The translations under genes were made by a program, and so were the position numbers. Below, in pieces: positions 8,530 through 19,519 of a stretch of 64,000 nucleotides of DNA (its first letter is position 1; each line of letters begins with the position of its first letter). The notes beneath the pieces are model-generated. The model made no database searches. It saw only the letters and a list, made by a program, of their open reading frames with translations, and had not been told where the DNA came from. Location: positions 22,260 through 86,259 of the forward strand of contig WTXG01000156.1 of assembly GCA_022496185.1 (NCBI GenBank), in the 5' to 3' direction. Source of the DNA: Multifurca ochricompacta. Its lineage: Eukaryota > Basidiomycota > Agaricomycetes > Russulales > Russulaceae.

Positions 8530-11500
8530 GCTCAAACCCATCGGCCTGGGCACGAGCACTCCATGTTACCTCTGTGTATGCTAGTCGATTCAAATCATTG
8601 AAAATACCAGTCCATTTTGAAACTACACAGAGGACGGCCGATCGAGACATTCTAGTGGACTCTGGAGCCACAGACAATTTTATTCACCCATGATTAATCA
8701 GAACAATGGGTTTGGGATGGCTGGCACTTCCCCAAGCAAAGAACATTTGGAATATTGATGGAACGGCCAATCATGCCAGAAAGATCACTCACTACATGGA
8801 TCTGAGGGTCCAGGTTGGAGAAACTATGAAGAACATTTGCTTCCTAGTTATGGATCTAGGAGACGAAGATCTTATTCTGGGGTACCCGTGGCTCGCTGCG
8901 TTCGAACCCAAGATCAACTGGGCTGACGCGACAATGGATAAGGAATCATATCCCACCATCATTACGTCAATAGGCTATGATTATGCCGTCAGACACCCGA
9001 CAATAAGAGCCACAAGTACAGAAGAAGACCCAGGTCGCTGTTATGTCACCAAAGCATTGGAGTTAGCTCAAAAAGCGATACAAGGGCAGACAGAAAAAAC
9101 ATACAGCAATGTAGTGCCAAGTACCTATCATCGGCATTGGAAGGTGTTTTCTGAAGAAGAATCCCAGCGTTTTCCACCCTCCAGACCATGGGACCACGCC
9201 ATAGACCTACTCCCTGGTATGCCAACAGCGATAGATTGCAAAATCTATCTGCTGTCCCAGTCCGAGCAGGTAGCACTAACGGAATTCCTCGAAGAACATT
9301 TGGCAAAAGGATACATTCGCCCATCCAAGTCGCAGTATGCCTCCCCCTTCTTCTTCATCAAAAAGAAGGATGGCAAGCTGCGACCGGTTCAGGACTATTG
9401 GCGAATCAATGTGTACACCGTGAAAAATGCCTACCCCCTGCCACTCATCTCTGAGCTCATTGACACTATGAGGGATAAGTCCCTCTTCTCAAAGATGGAC
9501 GTGCGATGGGGTTACAACAACATTAGAATCAAGGAAGGTGACCAGTGCAAGGCGGCATTCAAAACAAATCAAGGGTTGTTTGAACACAATGTCATGTTCT
9601 TTGGTCTCATGAACTCGCCAGCGACATTCCAGTCTATGATGAACCACATCTTCTGCAATCTTATTCTCACGGGAGAAGTAGTGGTCTATATGGACGACAT
9701 CTTAGTAGCCACCCCAGATAACTTGGACCATCATTGAAGTCGCATGCATCAGGTGTTGGACATATTGCATGAACATGACCTATATCTCAAACCTGCCAAA
9801 TGCTCCTTTGAACAATGGAGCGTTGAGTATCTAGGAGTTATCTTGGAGGAGGACAAGTGCGCATGGATCCCATTAAAGTACAAGGAATCCAGGAGTGGCC
9901 TGTGCCGACCTGCGTCAAGGATGTCCGATCATTCATCGGATTCTGCAACTTCTATCGACGATTTGTCAAGGGGTTTTCAGGCATAGCGCGACCATTGAAT
10001 GACCTGCTGAAAAAGGATGTACCATGGCACTGGGATGCAGCTCAACAACAGGCATTCGAACAGATTAGGAACCTTGTTGGCTCAGAACCAGTACTCATCC
10101 AACCAGATCTGAGCCACCCCTTTGAACTAGAGGTGGACGCCTCTCACTTTGCGAACAGGGCAGTATTATACCAGAGAGATGCCGCACAAATACTTCACCC
10201 AGTGGCATACTACTCCAAAACCTTCTCCCCAGCCAAAAGGAACTATGACATCTGGGATAGGGAGCTCTTAGCCATAGTCAAGGCATTGCAACACTGGCGA
10301 CCCTACCTGGCAGGAACCCTGCATAAGACCATCATCCACACTGACCATTCCAATCTATTGTATTGGAAAGAACCCCATAAAATCAGTTGACGCGTGGCAT
10401 GAGAGGTCTTGGAGTTAGAGGAATACAACTTCACGTTGAGACACATTGCTGGGAGCCAGAACGCTAGAGCGGATGCACTGTCACGCAGGCCAGATATGCA
10501 CACAGGGGAGGATGACAATAATGACATCACTGTCCTCCCAGAGGAGGTATTTGCAAAAGCAGCTGTGGTCAGTCTCCATGACATGGACCTTTGGGCACAA
10601 GTTTCCCAAAATATGAACCAAGACCTGTGCCTTTCATGGGCCGACACTCACAATTTGAAGAAAATCAGCGGTCTTTGGTGGAAAGATGGGGATCAACTCG
10701 TTGTCACTGGTGGTGACAACATTAAGAGGGGGGTGATCCATTTTCATCACGACCTTCCCTCCGCTGGCCATCCGGGCATCGCCAACACCTACGCCCTGGC
10801 CAAAAGAGACTATTGGTGGCCCAATATGAAAAAGGACATTGAAAGCTACATACAAGGATGTGCATCATGTCAAGCAAACAAGGTGAACACGCACCTGAAA
10901 GTCCCACCAATGCACCCCATCACTCCCACTGCATCGACTCCCTTCCAGACCATCGCCATGGACTTCATTGTCAAGCTGCCCAAGTCGCAAGGCTTCAACA
11001 CTATCCTTACCATTACAGACCATGATTGCTCCAAGGCGGCCCTCTTCATTCCCTGTAACGAAACTATCACAGCCAAAGGAGTGGCAAAACTATACCTGGA
11101 CCATGTATACCATCACTACGGACTCCCCAAGAAGATCATCTCTGACCGAGATACCCGTTTTACATCAGCATTTGCGAGAGCCCTCTGCAAAGCATTGGAT
11201 ATCACACAGAATATCTCTACAGCATACCACCCACAAATGGATGGACAGTCTGAGCGGACAAACCAATGGTTAGAACAGTATCTCCGGTTTTGGTGCAATG
11301 GCAGGCAAGATGACTGGTCCGCATGGCTGTCAACCACGGAATTTGCTCACAACTCATGGCCCAATGGAACGACAAAAGCCACCCCTTTCTCCCTTATCAT
11401 GGGCTGGACTCCACGCACCACATGGACAGATAAGCCCATCAATGTCCCGTCAGTAACCGAACAAATCAGCCAATGGGAAGAACTGTGGCAATCAGCCAAT

Positions 11501-12526
11501 GAAAATCTGGTAAAGGCGCAACAGCTTCTGGCAGCACAGCCAAGCACATTCACACCTTATCAGACCAATGACTGGGTGTGGCTTGAGGGCAGGAACATTC
11601 ACACATCACACCCCTCGGCCAAACTAGCACCCCGACGTCACGGACCCTTCCAGATCACAAGGAAGCTGTCAGACATATCCTATGAACTGCAGTTGCTGCC
11701 GAAATGGAAGATCCACCCAGTCTTCCATGCCAAGCTTCTGACTGTGACGAATCTGGATTGACAAGGTGACATGACATGCTGATGAAGAGACGGACTTAGT
11801 TCTGAAACAATTATCCATGCTTACTCATTGAGGGCCCAACCCCTCCTTATTCTCCATAGTTCTAGCATAGTCTACTGCGCAACCATTAGACATTATCTCA
11901 TAGTACTAGAAGCTTCTACTCTACTATGACATAGCTAAGACTACTTGTATTTAAAGAGCAGTAGGATAGAGAGGACAGACCTAAGTCTGTTCTCTTGTGT
12001 TCAATCCAAGGTGCTTTGACTTCATCTGAACTCCCTGTAAGAAACCCCACTTGAACTCTCCAAGACGCGACTTGGAGAGCCTTCGATCCCTTGAACTTGT
12101 TGCAGGACTGAGTGTCTCTGCCGTCGACTCGACTCTCGCGCGCGCCCCCTTTGACCTTGTTGTGGGCTTGAATCAGGCTTGATCCACTGTGACCTTGAAG
12201 CCTTGACTGGACTTGTCTCCTCTTGTTCGACAACGACACAGTTCTTGCACCTAACTGTGACACTGACCCCTTACAAGGAAACCTCCATTCATGGAGAGAA
12301 CTTCCTGAGACCCCTGCCTGACCTTATCGATGGCGAAGAAGAATGGGAAGTGGAGCGCATTCTAGATTCAAAGTGACAAGGCCGAGGGCGCAAGCTGTAC
12401 TACCTAATCAAATGGAAGGGATTCCCAGACTCTGACAACTCGTGGGAACCAGCCGGGGATATCTCTGCCCCGGTCCTTATCTCAGAGTTCCACATCTGAC
12501 ACCCAGAAGCGCCTAAGAATGCTTAA
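8481..12526 (+). pseudogene. R1 pol (protease-RT-RNaseH-integrase-chromodomain)
   Basis: Pol lies in the -1 frame relative to gag, overlapping at GGATTTTTG (about 8517-8525). Protease LVDSGATDNFI, then TGA at about 8691. RT has LRPVQDYWRINVYTVKNAYPL and the catalytic YMDD (about 9690). RNase H has LEVDASHFANRA (the family has NGA), YDIWDRELLAI and HTDHSNLLYW. Integrase has the HHCC finger (GHPGIANTYALAKRDYWWP, CASCQ) and the D,D,E core: AMDFIVKLP, ISDRDTRF, QSERTNQW. The frame is cut at 11742 by a solo LTR and resumes at 12268 into a chromodomain (EWEVERILDS, LYYLIKWKGFPDSDNSWEP). Stops at 9735, 10388, 10399 and 12497, plus a shift near 9858, kill it. Several of the stops are CGA-to-TGA compared with R2. 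Confidence 0.93.
11743..12262 (+). mobile_element. Solo LTR (R3-related family) inside R1 pol
   Basis: TGTGACGAAT...CTAACTGTGACA, 520 bp, with target duplication CTGAC at 11738-11742 and 12263-12267. TATTTAAAG near 11949 is followed about 30-40 nt later by CTAAGTCTGTTCTCTTG, the same start-region motif as in the R3 LTR. No internal sequence remains, so it arose by LTR-LTR recombination. The pol reading frame joins cleanly across it. Confidence 0.92.
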
Positions 12527-12563
12527 AAGGAACGCCCCTAGACCCCATCAATTCCCCCAGTAC

Positions 12564-13812
12564 ATGCTCTCTCAGCAACATTCTACCACCATCCAGTCCA
12601 TCATGTCTTTTGTCACTGCCAATGCTGCCGTCGATGCCTTCACCACCACCACTGTAGTGGTTGAGAACTTCCCCTCCACCCATCCCTCCACACGTCCCTC
12701 CTCCCCTATTGATTACGAAGCTGCTGAGGCCCAGGTTAAGAACCAGTCTCCAAATCCAAACGACGACTTCAAACACAGCGAAGAACCGCACCCAAATGAC
12801 CTATTGGGTATGGAGTTGGATGACGAGGTACCAGAGTTCCCATTCTTCACCAACAACCCCAATTCATCGACATATTTCCCCCTTGAAATCACCATGGCTG
12901 ACGGGACGGTCGCCATCGCCAAATATATATTCTACACCAACGGAGGAATGGATGTCGCTGGATGTATGAAGAAAGATGGCCCTGTCTATGGGGCCCCGGT
13001 CTATTTAGAAGAAAGGTATACAGGACGTCTTCACCACACACTGACTGATGAGCAGCTCAGACACCTGGCTGCTGAGGACTCCCGCGCCTTTGCAATCGAT
13101 GAGGTGCTGAACGATATGCACCTTCCACATCTCAAAGCCAAGGTAATGAGACTGCGGAAGAATTTGACATTGCACACGACGCTCAATAAGCAATACAAGG
13201 AGCATGCGAAAATGATGGCAAGGCTGACTAACGGGATGTTCCAAGTCGAGCAGGAGTTGGTGGAGATCAGGAAGAGGCTGGAGATAGGGGATGCTTACCA
13301 GACTATTGCCAAACAGTACACTGACACGTTTGCACGACCCCTCCCCCCACGATCATTAGGGGCCGCCCCGAGGCTGATACTGAACCGGTTCGAAATGCCA
13401 CGAATGCATGAGAACCCTCATGGAGAAACGTGCTGGCGATGCGACAGTAAATATCACATCAGCTGGAACTGCCCCTGAACCGCAAGTGGTGCCGGCACTG
13501 TCGTAGCAACCTCCACTGGAGCCGGTTTTGTATCTTCTGCCATGTGGGAGTCGCCCAACGATTGTCAATCTGTCGGGGTGGTGCGGCAAGTGCCTTTGCC
13601 ACAACTCCGGACACCGTGAGCTGGACTGTCCGATCCACGATCTGTGCCACCTATGTGGCCAGCGCGGCCCATATGGGTTCCTGCATACCCACCAATGTCT
13701 GCAGGATTCAGACAGGGAGAATTACACACTGGATGATCGTAATGTAGCCAACGATTACCTGGACTTGGTACAGGATGATGACGGTACGAGTCGTTCTAGC
13801 CGGGTCTGCTAG
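12564..13812 (+). pseudogene. R1 ORF3, extra gene after chromodomain
   Basis: Unrecognised protein of about 415 residues between pol and the 3' LTR. It opens upstream at 12519; the likely start is the ATG at 12564 or 12603, by comparison with R2. Order: Ser/Thr/Pro-rich acidic N-terminus; globular core (FPLEITMADGTVAIAKYIFY, CMKKDGPVYGAPVYLEERY, LNDMHLPHLKAKVMRLRKNL); a coiled-coil-like segment (YKEHAKMMARLTNGMFQVEQ); a Cys/His-rich C-terminus (CWRCDSKYHISWNCP, WCGKCLCHNSGHRELDC, DLCHLCGQ). Two one-base losses in C-runs (about 13470 and 13553) break the frame compared with R2. It is not an envelope protein: no signal peptide or membrane segment is visible. The Cys clusters suggest nucleic-acid binding (inference). 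Confidence 0.8.
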
Positions 13813-13829
13813 AACCAGAAGAGGGGTGA

Positions 13830-14420
13830 TGTTACAATCCCTGCCGAGCAACCCCATTTTCTTCCACCTCCCCAACAGCGACCCGTCCTTGCTGCCCACT
13901 CTACACTTCATGATCACGTCCCCGTCCTGGGACCCATCACGTGCCTTACTCCCATCCCCGTGACTTGCTTTGGACTTGTTGACGTACTGTATACCTATGT
14001 TTGCTCTCTTTTCTCTTATCTTGTTATCTCCTTATCTTTACGTTCGGACACTTACTTAATACCCTATCAGAAGCCCGACTTTATGCCGTCCGCTTCCGTA
14101 TATTTGGCCCACTTGACTCCGTTATCTTATCTATAGACGCCCATTCAATTACATATATAAGTCCGCCGTAACTACATTGTAGACCTCAGACTCGACTTAT
14201 TGAATACATCAGTGTTTGTCTTCTGGACTTCCCCTTGAAACCTTTGACTCAATCATCTCAGTGCTTTTGGCACTTTCTGCTCAACATCATCACTAGGGAG
14301 CAGCCCCTTTGACATTGACTCATCCATTCGAACTCCAAGAGGTCCTATTGACCTCTTATCTGAACACACATACAAAGCTGTTGCACAAGTCGTGCAGAAC
14401 GTCTCACACCAGACGTAACA
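13830..14420 (+). repeat. R1 3' LTR
   Basis: 591 bp, TGTTACAATCCCTGCC...CCAGACGTAACA. It keeps more CpG than the 5' LTR over most of its length. Confidence 0.93.
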
Positions 14421-14425
14421 TTTTA

Positions 14426-14825
14426 TCACTTGTATCTATTTAATTGTGAATGCGTTTTGATCTTATCACTTGTATTATCTTAGATGTATATCTTTAGTAT
14501 CTAATTAATTGTGAACGCATTTTTGATCTTATCACTTAGATGTACATCCCAAGTATCTAATTAATTGTGAACGCATTTTTGATCTTATCACTTGTATTAG
14601 ATGTATATCCTAAGTATCTAATTAAATGTGAACACATTTTTGATCTTATCACTTAGATGTACATCCCAAGTATCTAATTAATTGTGAATGCATTTTGATC
14701 TTATCACTTGTATTAGATGTATATCCCAAGTATCTAATTAACTGTGAACACATTTTTGATCTTATCACTTAGATGTATATCCTAAGTATCTAATTAATTG
14801 TGAATGCGTTTTTGATCTTATCAAT
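14426..14825 (-). repeat. Tandem repeat array of hAT copy B
   Basis: Reverse-strand version of the array at 4770-5176 (TTAATTGTGAACGCATTTTTG and similar), with the same alternation of longer and shorter units. R1 inserted in its edge. Confidence 0.85.
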
Positions 14826-15272
14826 TAGGCGTGATCCCGGCATCTCTGTACCGATGTGTGCCGACGCGTGCATTCTTAAGCCTACCTTCCTAGATAGGAA
14901 GGCAATGCACGGTCCAATCAGTGCGCCCCACACTTCGCGTTTTTTCGCGTTTTTTCGCATTTCTATAGATATTGTAACTGATTCTTGTTTTATTTTGGAT
15001 CGGATGCATGATCTGACTTGAAACTTTGTGGGATCGTAGTAATATATATATTCTTTCTGTGTATGCAAGATGAAGATCTCTGGCTGCCTCAAACCTTACA
15101 AGTAAACCTACGAGTATACCCATGAGTACTCGGATCCATGCGAGTATAGGACTTGCGGCTCCAGGTGATCCGTGGGAACATACTCATGTGGATCCGAGTA
15201 TGGGATTATCTAATCTAAATACCCACAAGTTTGGATCCAGGTAACTCACGAGTGCACTCGTGCTAGGCCCTA

Positions 15273-15393
15273 GTATACACAGAGGTTACATGGAGTGCTT
15301 GTGCCCAGGCTGATGGGGTAGAGCTGATCAAAAATCCTTTTTGGCAAATGCCTTTTCGACTAGAATGGTGCACACTTCTTCACTCTCCTTCAT
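15273..15393 (-). pseudogene. R4 gag-pol junction fragment
   Basis: Reverse-strand sequence encoding the end of gag (ESEEVCTILVEKAFAKKDF) and the start of pol (SAWARALHVTSVY). It includes the conserved GGATTTTTGA overlap (about 15328-15337). It is the distal part of R4, cut off from the rest (30704 onward) by insertion of R2, and abuts hAT copy B at 15272. Confidence 0.85.
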
Positions 15394-15979
15394 TGTTACA
15401 ACCTCTACCGTCTGTCCCTGTTTTCTTTCTACTCCCCAATGACGACCCCTCTTTGCCACCCACCTTGCACTTCTCAATCACGTCTCCATCGTGGGATCTG
15501 TCACATGCCTTACTTCCATCCCCATGACCCGCTTTGTACTTGTTGATGCGATGTTTACTTATGTTTGACTTGTTATCTCATTATCGTCTTATCTTTACGA
15601 CCAGACACTTACTTAATACCCTATCAGAAGCTAGACTTTACGCCGTCCGCTTCCGTCTATTTGGGCCCACTTGACTCCGTATCCTTATCTTGTAGACGCC
15701 CATCAAGTTACGTATATAAGTCCGCTGTAGCTACACTGTAGACCTCAGACTTGACTTATTGAATACATCGGTGCCTGTCTTCTGGACATCCCCTTTGATC
15801 TCTGACTCAGTTGTCTCAAGTACTTCCGGTACTTTCCCATTCAACATCGTCTTAGGGAGCGCCCCTTTGACTTTGACTCATTTCACTTTGTCTCCAAGAG
15901 GCCTTATTGGTTTCTTATCTGAACCCCCGAACCGCGCTGTCACACAAGTTGTGTGGAATGTCCCGCACCGGGCGTAACA
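15394..15979 (+). repeat. R2 5' LTR and self-priming PBS
   Basis: TGTTACAACC...GGGCGTAACA. AGACTTGACTT at 15747-15757, downstream of a TATATAA, is exactly complementary to AAGTCAAGTCT at 15982-15992, just after the LTR. Confidence 0.93.
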
Positions 15980-15998
15980 TCAAGTCAAGTCTCTCATC

Positions 15999-17512
15999 GT
16001 GGCTTCCAGCCGCAGTCAGACCTTGTTTAAAGAAGAGCTCATTGAACGAAGAGACGAGAATAATCTTTCGCAGCAGACACTTGGTTCTGCCGCCTGGAAA
16101 GACTTTGAATCCGAGTTTGGATACTACGTCTATCACGACGGAAGATACCAACCGGTAGAATACGATGATGAGAAGAGGGTTTGGTATCGTATCTGATATT
16201 TGGACAGCTGACACTCTTGGGTCACTACAGGACCCGCCCCACCTGAATTTGGATTAGGACCGTGGAGAGAAAATCCCCCGGCCATTGTCACGGACTCTGA
16301 ACCAGAAGAGTACGTAGAAGAACACAGCAAAGAAGCACTGGTATTAGTGTCGACTACAACCCCAGTTGCACCGGCAGTTGTCACGTTCAGAGCCCCTGCT
16401 TTGACAACTCCTCAGATATCTATACAGTCCACCAACACCATCACCACGTCAAAGCAAAGAATGTCCACTATCGCCGCCCAGCTCCCAGACCCAGCCCCTC
16501 CACCTCCGCCACCCCCACCAGTCATGATGCCGCCCAACATACCCCCACCCTCAGGACGACTGTCGGGAGTACTACCCCAGACGTTCACAGGAGAATGCTC
16601 CCAAAGCAAGAAGTTCATGTTGGAGTTTACAACATTCAAAAACTTCAATCACAATGTCCCCCAGATCATTAACCCCTTCCAATGTGCCAACCTCTTCCTA
16701 TCTTTGATACGAGGGGACGCGGTAGATGACTGGACAATGGAACAGCTGGAGTGGCTGAATGAACAAGTCGAAAGTGGTCGTCGCACCACTAGTGAAGGTC
16801 TTTGGGAAACTATCGCCCAGAGATTCAAGGATGCATTTACAGACAGACAGGCCAAGCAGAAGGCTGCCCGAGAATTGAAATCCCTTAAAATGGAAAAGGG
16901 AGAATTGGATGCCTATGTGGCTAAATTCAGAAGCCTGGCTAACAGAGCTGGGTATGACACGGATGAAGAAGCAACACTGGACCTCTTCTCACAAGGGTTG
17001 CCTAATCCACTGGTCAAAAACATCATTCAGTTCCACCACCCCCAGGACTGGGATGCGTGGGTTGATGCTGCTCAACAACAGCAGCAGGATTATCTCGACT
17101 TCCAGACACGCTTTGGAGTCGATACCAAGAAGGGAAAGACTTGAGACCAGTGGAAGGCTGCCTTCGGGGTCAAGCCCGCCCATGCTCCCCAGAGGGATCC
17201 GAACGCGATGGATACCTCAGCTGACAGAACCAGAGCACGGGTGGCATTGACGGAAGACGAAAGGCAGACGTTGATGAAGGAAGGGAGGTGCTTTCGCTGC
17301 AAGGCACTGGGCCATATGTCAAGAGAATGCCCAAAGAAAGGGGTACGAGTGGCGGAAGCAATGGTTGCGCCTGTCCGTAACAACCCACCCACTGTCGATA
17401 AGAAAACGAAAGAAGAAAAAGCGCAAGAAATATGGGCGAACATGATGAAGGAGAGCGAGGAAGTGCGGGCCATCTTGGTAGAAAAGGCTTTCGCCAAAAA
17501 GGATTTTTGATT
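15999..17512 (+). pseudogene. R2 gag
   Basis: Same protein as R1 gag: MASSRSQTLFKEELIERRDE at the N-terminus, a proline-rich linker (PAPPPPPPPPVMMPP), the capsid region (FTTFKNFNHNVPQIINPFQ, LDAYVAKFRSLANRAGYDTD) and a CCHC knuckle (CFRCKALGHMSREC). Two TGA codons near 16194 and 16208 stand where R1 has CGA (RYSDSR). TGA 17142-17144 is at the same place as in R1 and R4, followed by the open DQWKAAFGVKP stretch. Gag ends KKDF-TGA at 17510. Otherwise this is the best-preserved gag of the family. Confidence 0.92.
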
Positions 17513-17636
17513 GGCTCTACCCCGTCGGCCTGGGCACGAGCACTACATGTAACCTCTGTGTATACTAGTCACTTCAAATCATTGAAAATACCAGTACATT
17601 TCGAGACTACACAGAGGATGGCTGACCGTGACATCC

Positions 17637-18229
17637 TGTCACAGCTAGGTGCAGCGCTGTGTCTATATTCTGGGTTTCAAGGTCGAGTACCAAGACTTCA
17701 AGTCTTTCAAAGTCAAGTCAAGGTATGCTGGTCAAGGGCACGTGCGCGAGGCGGAGTCGAGCAGAGACGCTAAGTTCTGCTACAAGTTTCTGGGGTCGAA
17801 GTTCCTCTAAGGCGCAATCTTAGAGGGTTCAAGTGGGAGTCTTTCAGTTCAATGAAGTGAGTCCTAGACACCTGTATTGAATACAGAAGAACAGACTTAG
17901 AGTCTTGTCCTGATCTACTAGGGGTTTATATACATGTTCTTGTGCTATGAAGGTTGGTTCTGGTAGTTACTAGAGTGTTCACTAGGTAGTCTAATGGTTG
18001 TACAGTAGAATACCCCAGAAGGATAAAGAAGGGAGAGGGGTTGCGCCCTCTGGATGTTGATCAGTAAGCCACTAAGTAGGATCAGTAAGCAAATCAGTCA
18101 GCATGTAAGTAATAAGTCCTTCATAAGCAAGTCATGTGTGTATCTGTGATATAGTAAATAATAGAAAAAAAAACAAAGGTAAACGACATGATGCACATGA
18201 CTCTAATACCAGCAGATGAAATCGTCACA
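17637..18229 (-). repeat. R3 3' LTR
   Basis: On the plus strand it reads TGTCACAGCTAGG...GAAATCGTCACA. All three base differences from the other LTR are CpG here and TpG or CpA there. Confidence 0.95.
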
Positions 18230-18258
18230 TTACCCCCTTTGTAAGTCTCTGGCTGACC

Positions 18259-19493
18259 TCAGACAGTGGGCTCGTCAGTCTGAAGTCGATCAGCAATGTG
18301 TGGCGGTGAGTGGCGCGCCTGGCGACGGTGAGGGAGATGTCGACTGCCTGGTCCCCCAGCCTGCAAGACAGCACATAGTTCAGGGTCTGGCACAAAACGA
18401 GCAACCTGAGTAGGGGGGATGGAGCGTGAAGGGGCATGGATGTAAGTGAGGTGGGGGAATACCCTGTAGTAGAGGTCGGTGCACGACATGGCATGTGTGG
18501 CTTCACGGATGCTTTGTGAGGCTCGGTCAGCTTGGCGTCGCCAGTGAGCAACGTTGCGATGGGCTTCATCCAGGCAGTAAGTGGCATGGCGGAAGCGAGA
18601 GACTTCAGCCCAGGCTCCTGGGTCATGCATGTCGTCTAGAGCAGCATCCACCAGAGGGGTGTAGGATTGGTTGTCGTCAAATAGGTGCTGTTGGCGGCAG
18701 AGAGGAGGGGGTTGGGGCCATGAGCAAAGCGGTAGAATGTGGTGGCATAGAGAGGGGCATGGCTGATGGGATGACGTTTTCCCATCATGAAGTAGATGCG
18801 GGGGTCCACACAGCGGTATTCAAAGGCGACCCAGCGAGCAGTGTCAAGACGACCATCCCGGTCAACGATTCGTTGTGGGATGAAGCGGGGGGAGTGGATA
18901 TGGTTGCGTTGAAAGGGGAAACCAGGAGAGTCGTAGTCTGAGCCTGGTTCGTTGACTTCATGTTGCGTTTGTGTGACAATGTCTTCAGCTGGGAGGTGTG
19001 CAAGGGCGGGGGATGTGGGGCGATAGATGAAGTGGGGGTCATCGGGTGGGGGTCCCTGGGTCTGTAGTCTAGCTCGGGCCTCCTCCAGTAGAAGTAGAAC
19101 TCTGTTGCGGATGTCGTCCTCCAAGGTTTGGTTTGCAGCTGTGAGTGTCATCGCCTGGGTGAGGTTGGTAGCTGGGTCGTCGGACAGAGCAAAAGGTGTT
19201 GATGGGCGTGGTGGAGAAGGAAGGGGGGTTGTTATTGGTGTAGGAGGTAGTGTGGGAGCAATCTGTGGTCGTATCATGGCGGCCTTGGTCGCAGCATCCA
19301 GAGCAGCAGATCTAGTAGCTTCGAAGACCTCAGGATCATTTATAGGGGATGGCGCTCGTCCAGTGAGAGGGTGGCGGAAGCGGGAAGTAGACATTCTTGG
19401 GGTCAGGCGATAAAACTTGCGTTCTTGGGTGAGACGAGCAGGGTGTTTTATACGTGCCATAGGGGAGAAAAAAAGAAAAGGATGGGGGTACAA
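18259..19493 (-). pseudogene. R3 ORF3, extra gene after chromodomain
   Basis: Minus-strand gene between pol and the 3' LTR. The likely start is MARIKHPARL (about 19460). A Pro/Thr-rich N-terminus (TPLPSPPRPSTPFA) leads to a core: VDRDGRLDTARWVAFEYRCV, YFMMGKRHPISHAPLYATTF. The first frame stops at 18636. A one-base step in a C-run near 18655 leads into DAALDDMHDPGAWAEVSRFR and CLDEAHRNVAHWRRQADRAS, ending at 18259. The core matches R1/R2 ORF3 by eye: DG, then an A-x-x-x-x-F run, M-K, P, AP-x-Y, then an NDMH/DDMH motif. No Cys-rich tail is seen. Function unknown. Confidence 0.72.
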
Positions 19494-19519
19494 ATTGTTG
19501 GGGTAGATGCACCCCTTCC

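Larger units (their letters stand above)
6435..14420 (+). mobile_element. R1: Ty3/gypsy chromovirus, complete but decayed
   Basis: LTRs at 6435-7026 and 13830-14420 (TGTTAC...GTAACA) with target duplication TTTTA at 6430-6434 and 14421-14425. A polypurine tract (AGAAGAGGGG) precedes the 3' LTR. The order is LTR, self-priming PBS, gag, pol with chromodomain, ORF3, LTR. It contains a nested solo LTR (11743-12262). The two LTRs differ at about 20 sites and most differences are C/T or G/A at CpG. Reading frames carry several stops and frameshifts, so the copy is not autonomous. Confidence 0.95.
6074..15272 (-). mobile_element. Non-autonomous hAT element, copy B, interrupted by R1
   Basis: Inverted copy of the element at 4321-5528. 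It starts TAGGGCATAGCACAAG at 6074, is broken at 6434 by retrotransposon R1, resumes at 14421/14426, and ends CTCGTGCTAGGCCCTA at 15272. Left flank 6066-6073 AGCAGGAC mirrors the TSD of copy A. The right flank (15273-15280, GTATACAC) does not match it, so this end was rejoined. Without R1 the copy has the same length as copy A. Confidence 0.82.

Noticed and set aside
12519..13478. ORF3 as an envelope gene of an errantivirus-like element
   Set aside because: No signal peptide, fusion peptide or transmembrane helix; it ends in Cys/His clusters.
15273..15280. GTATACAC as TSD of hAT copy B
   Set aside because: The other flank of copy B is AGCAGGAC, matching copy A's target in mirror. The two flanks of B do not match each other.
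18495..18941. 148-residue plus-strand open frame in R3
   Set aside because: Antisense to R3 ORF3, Gly-rich shadow of the Pro/Ser-rich coding strand.
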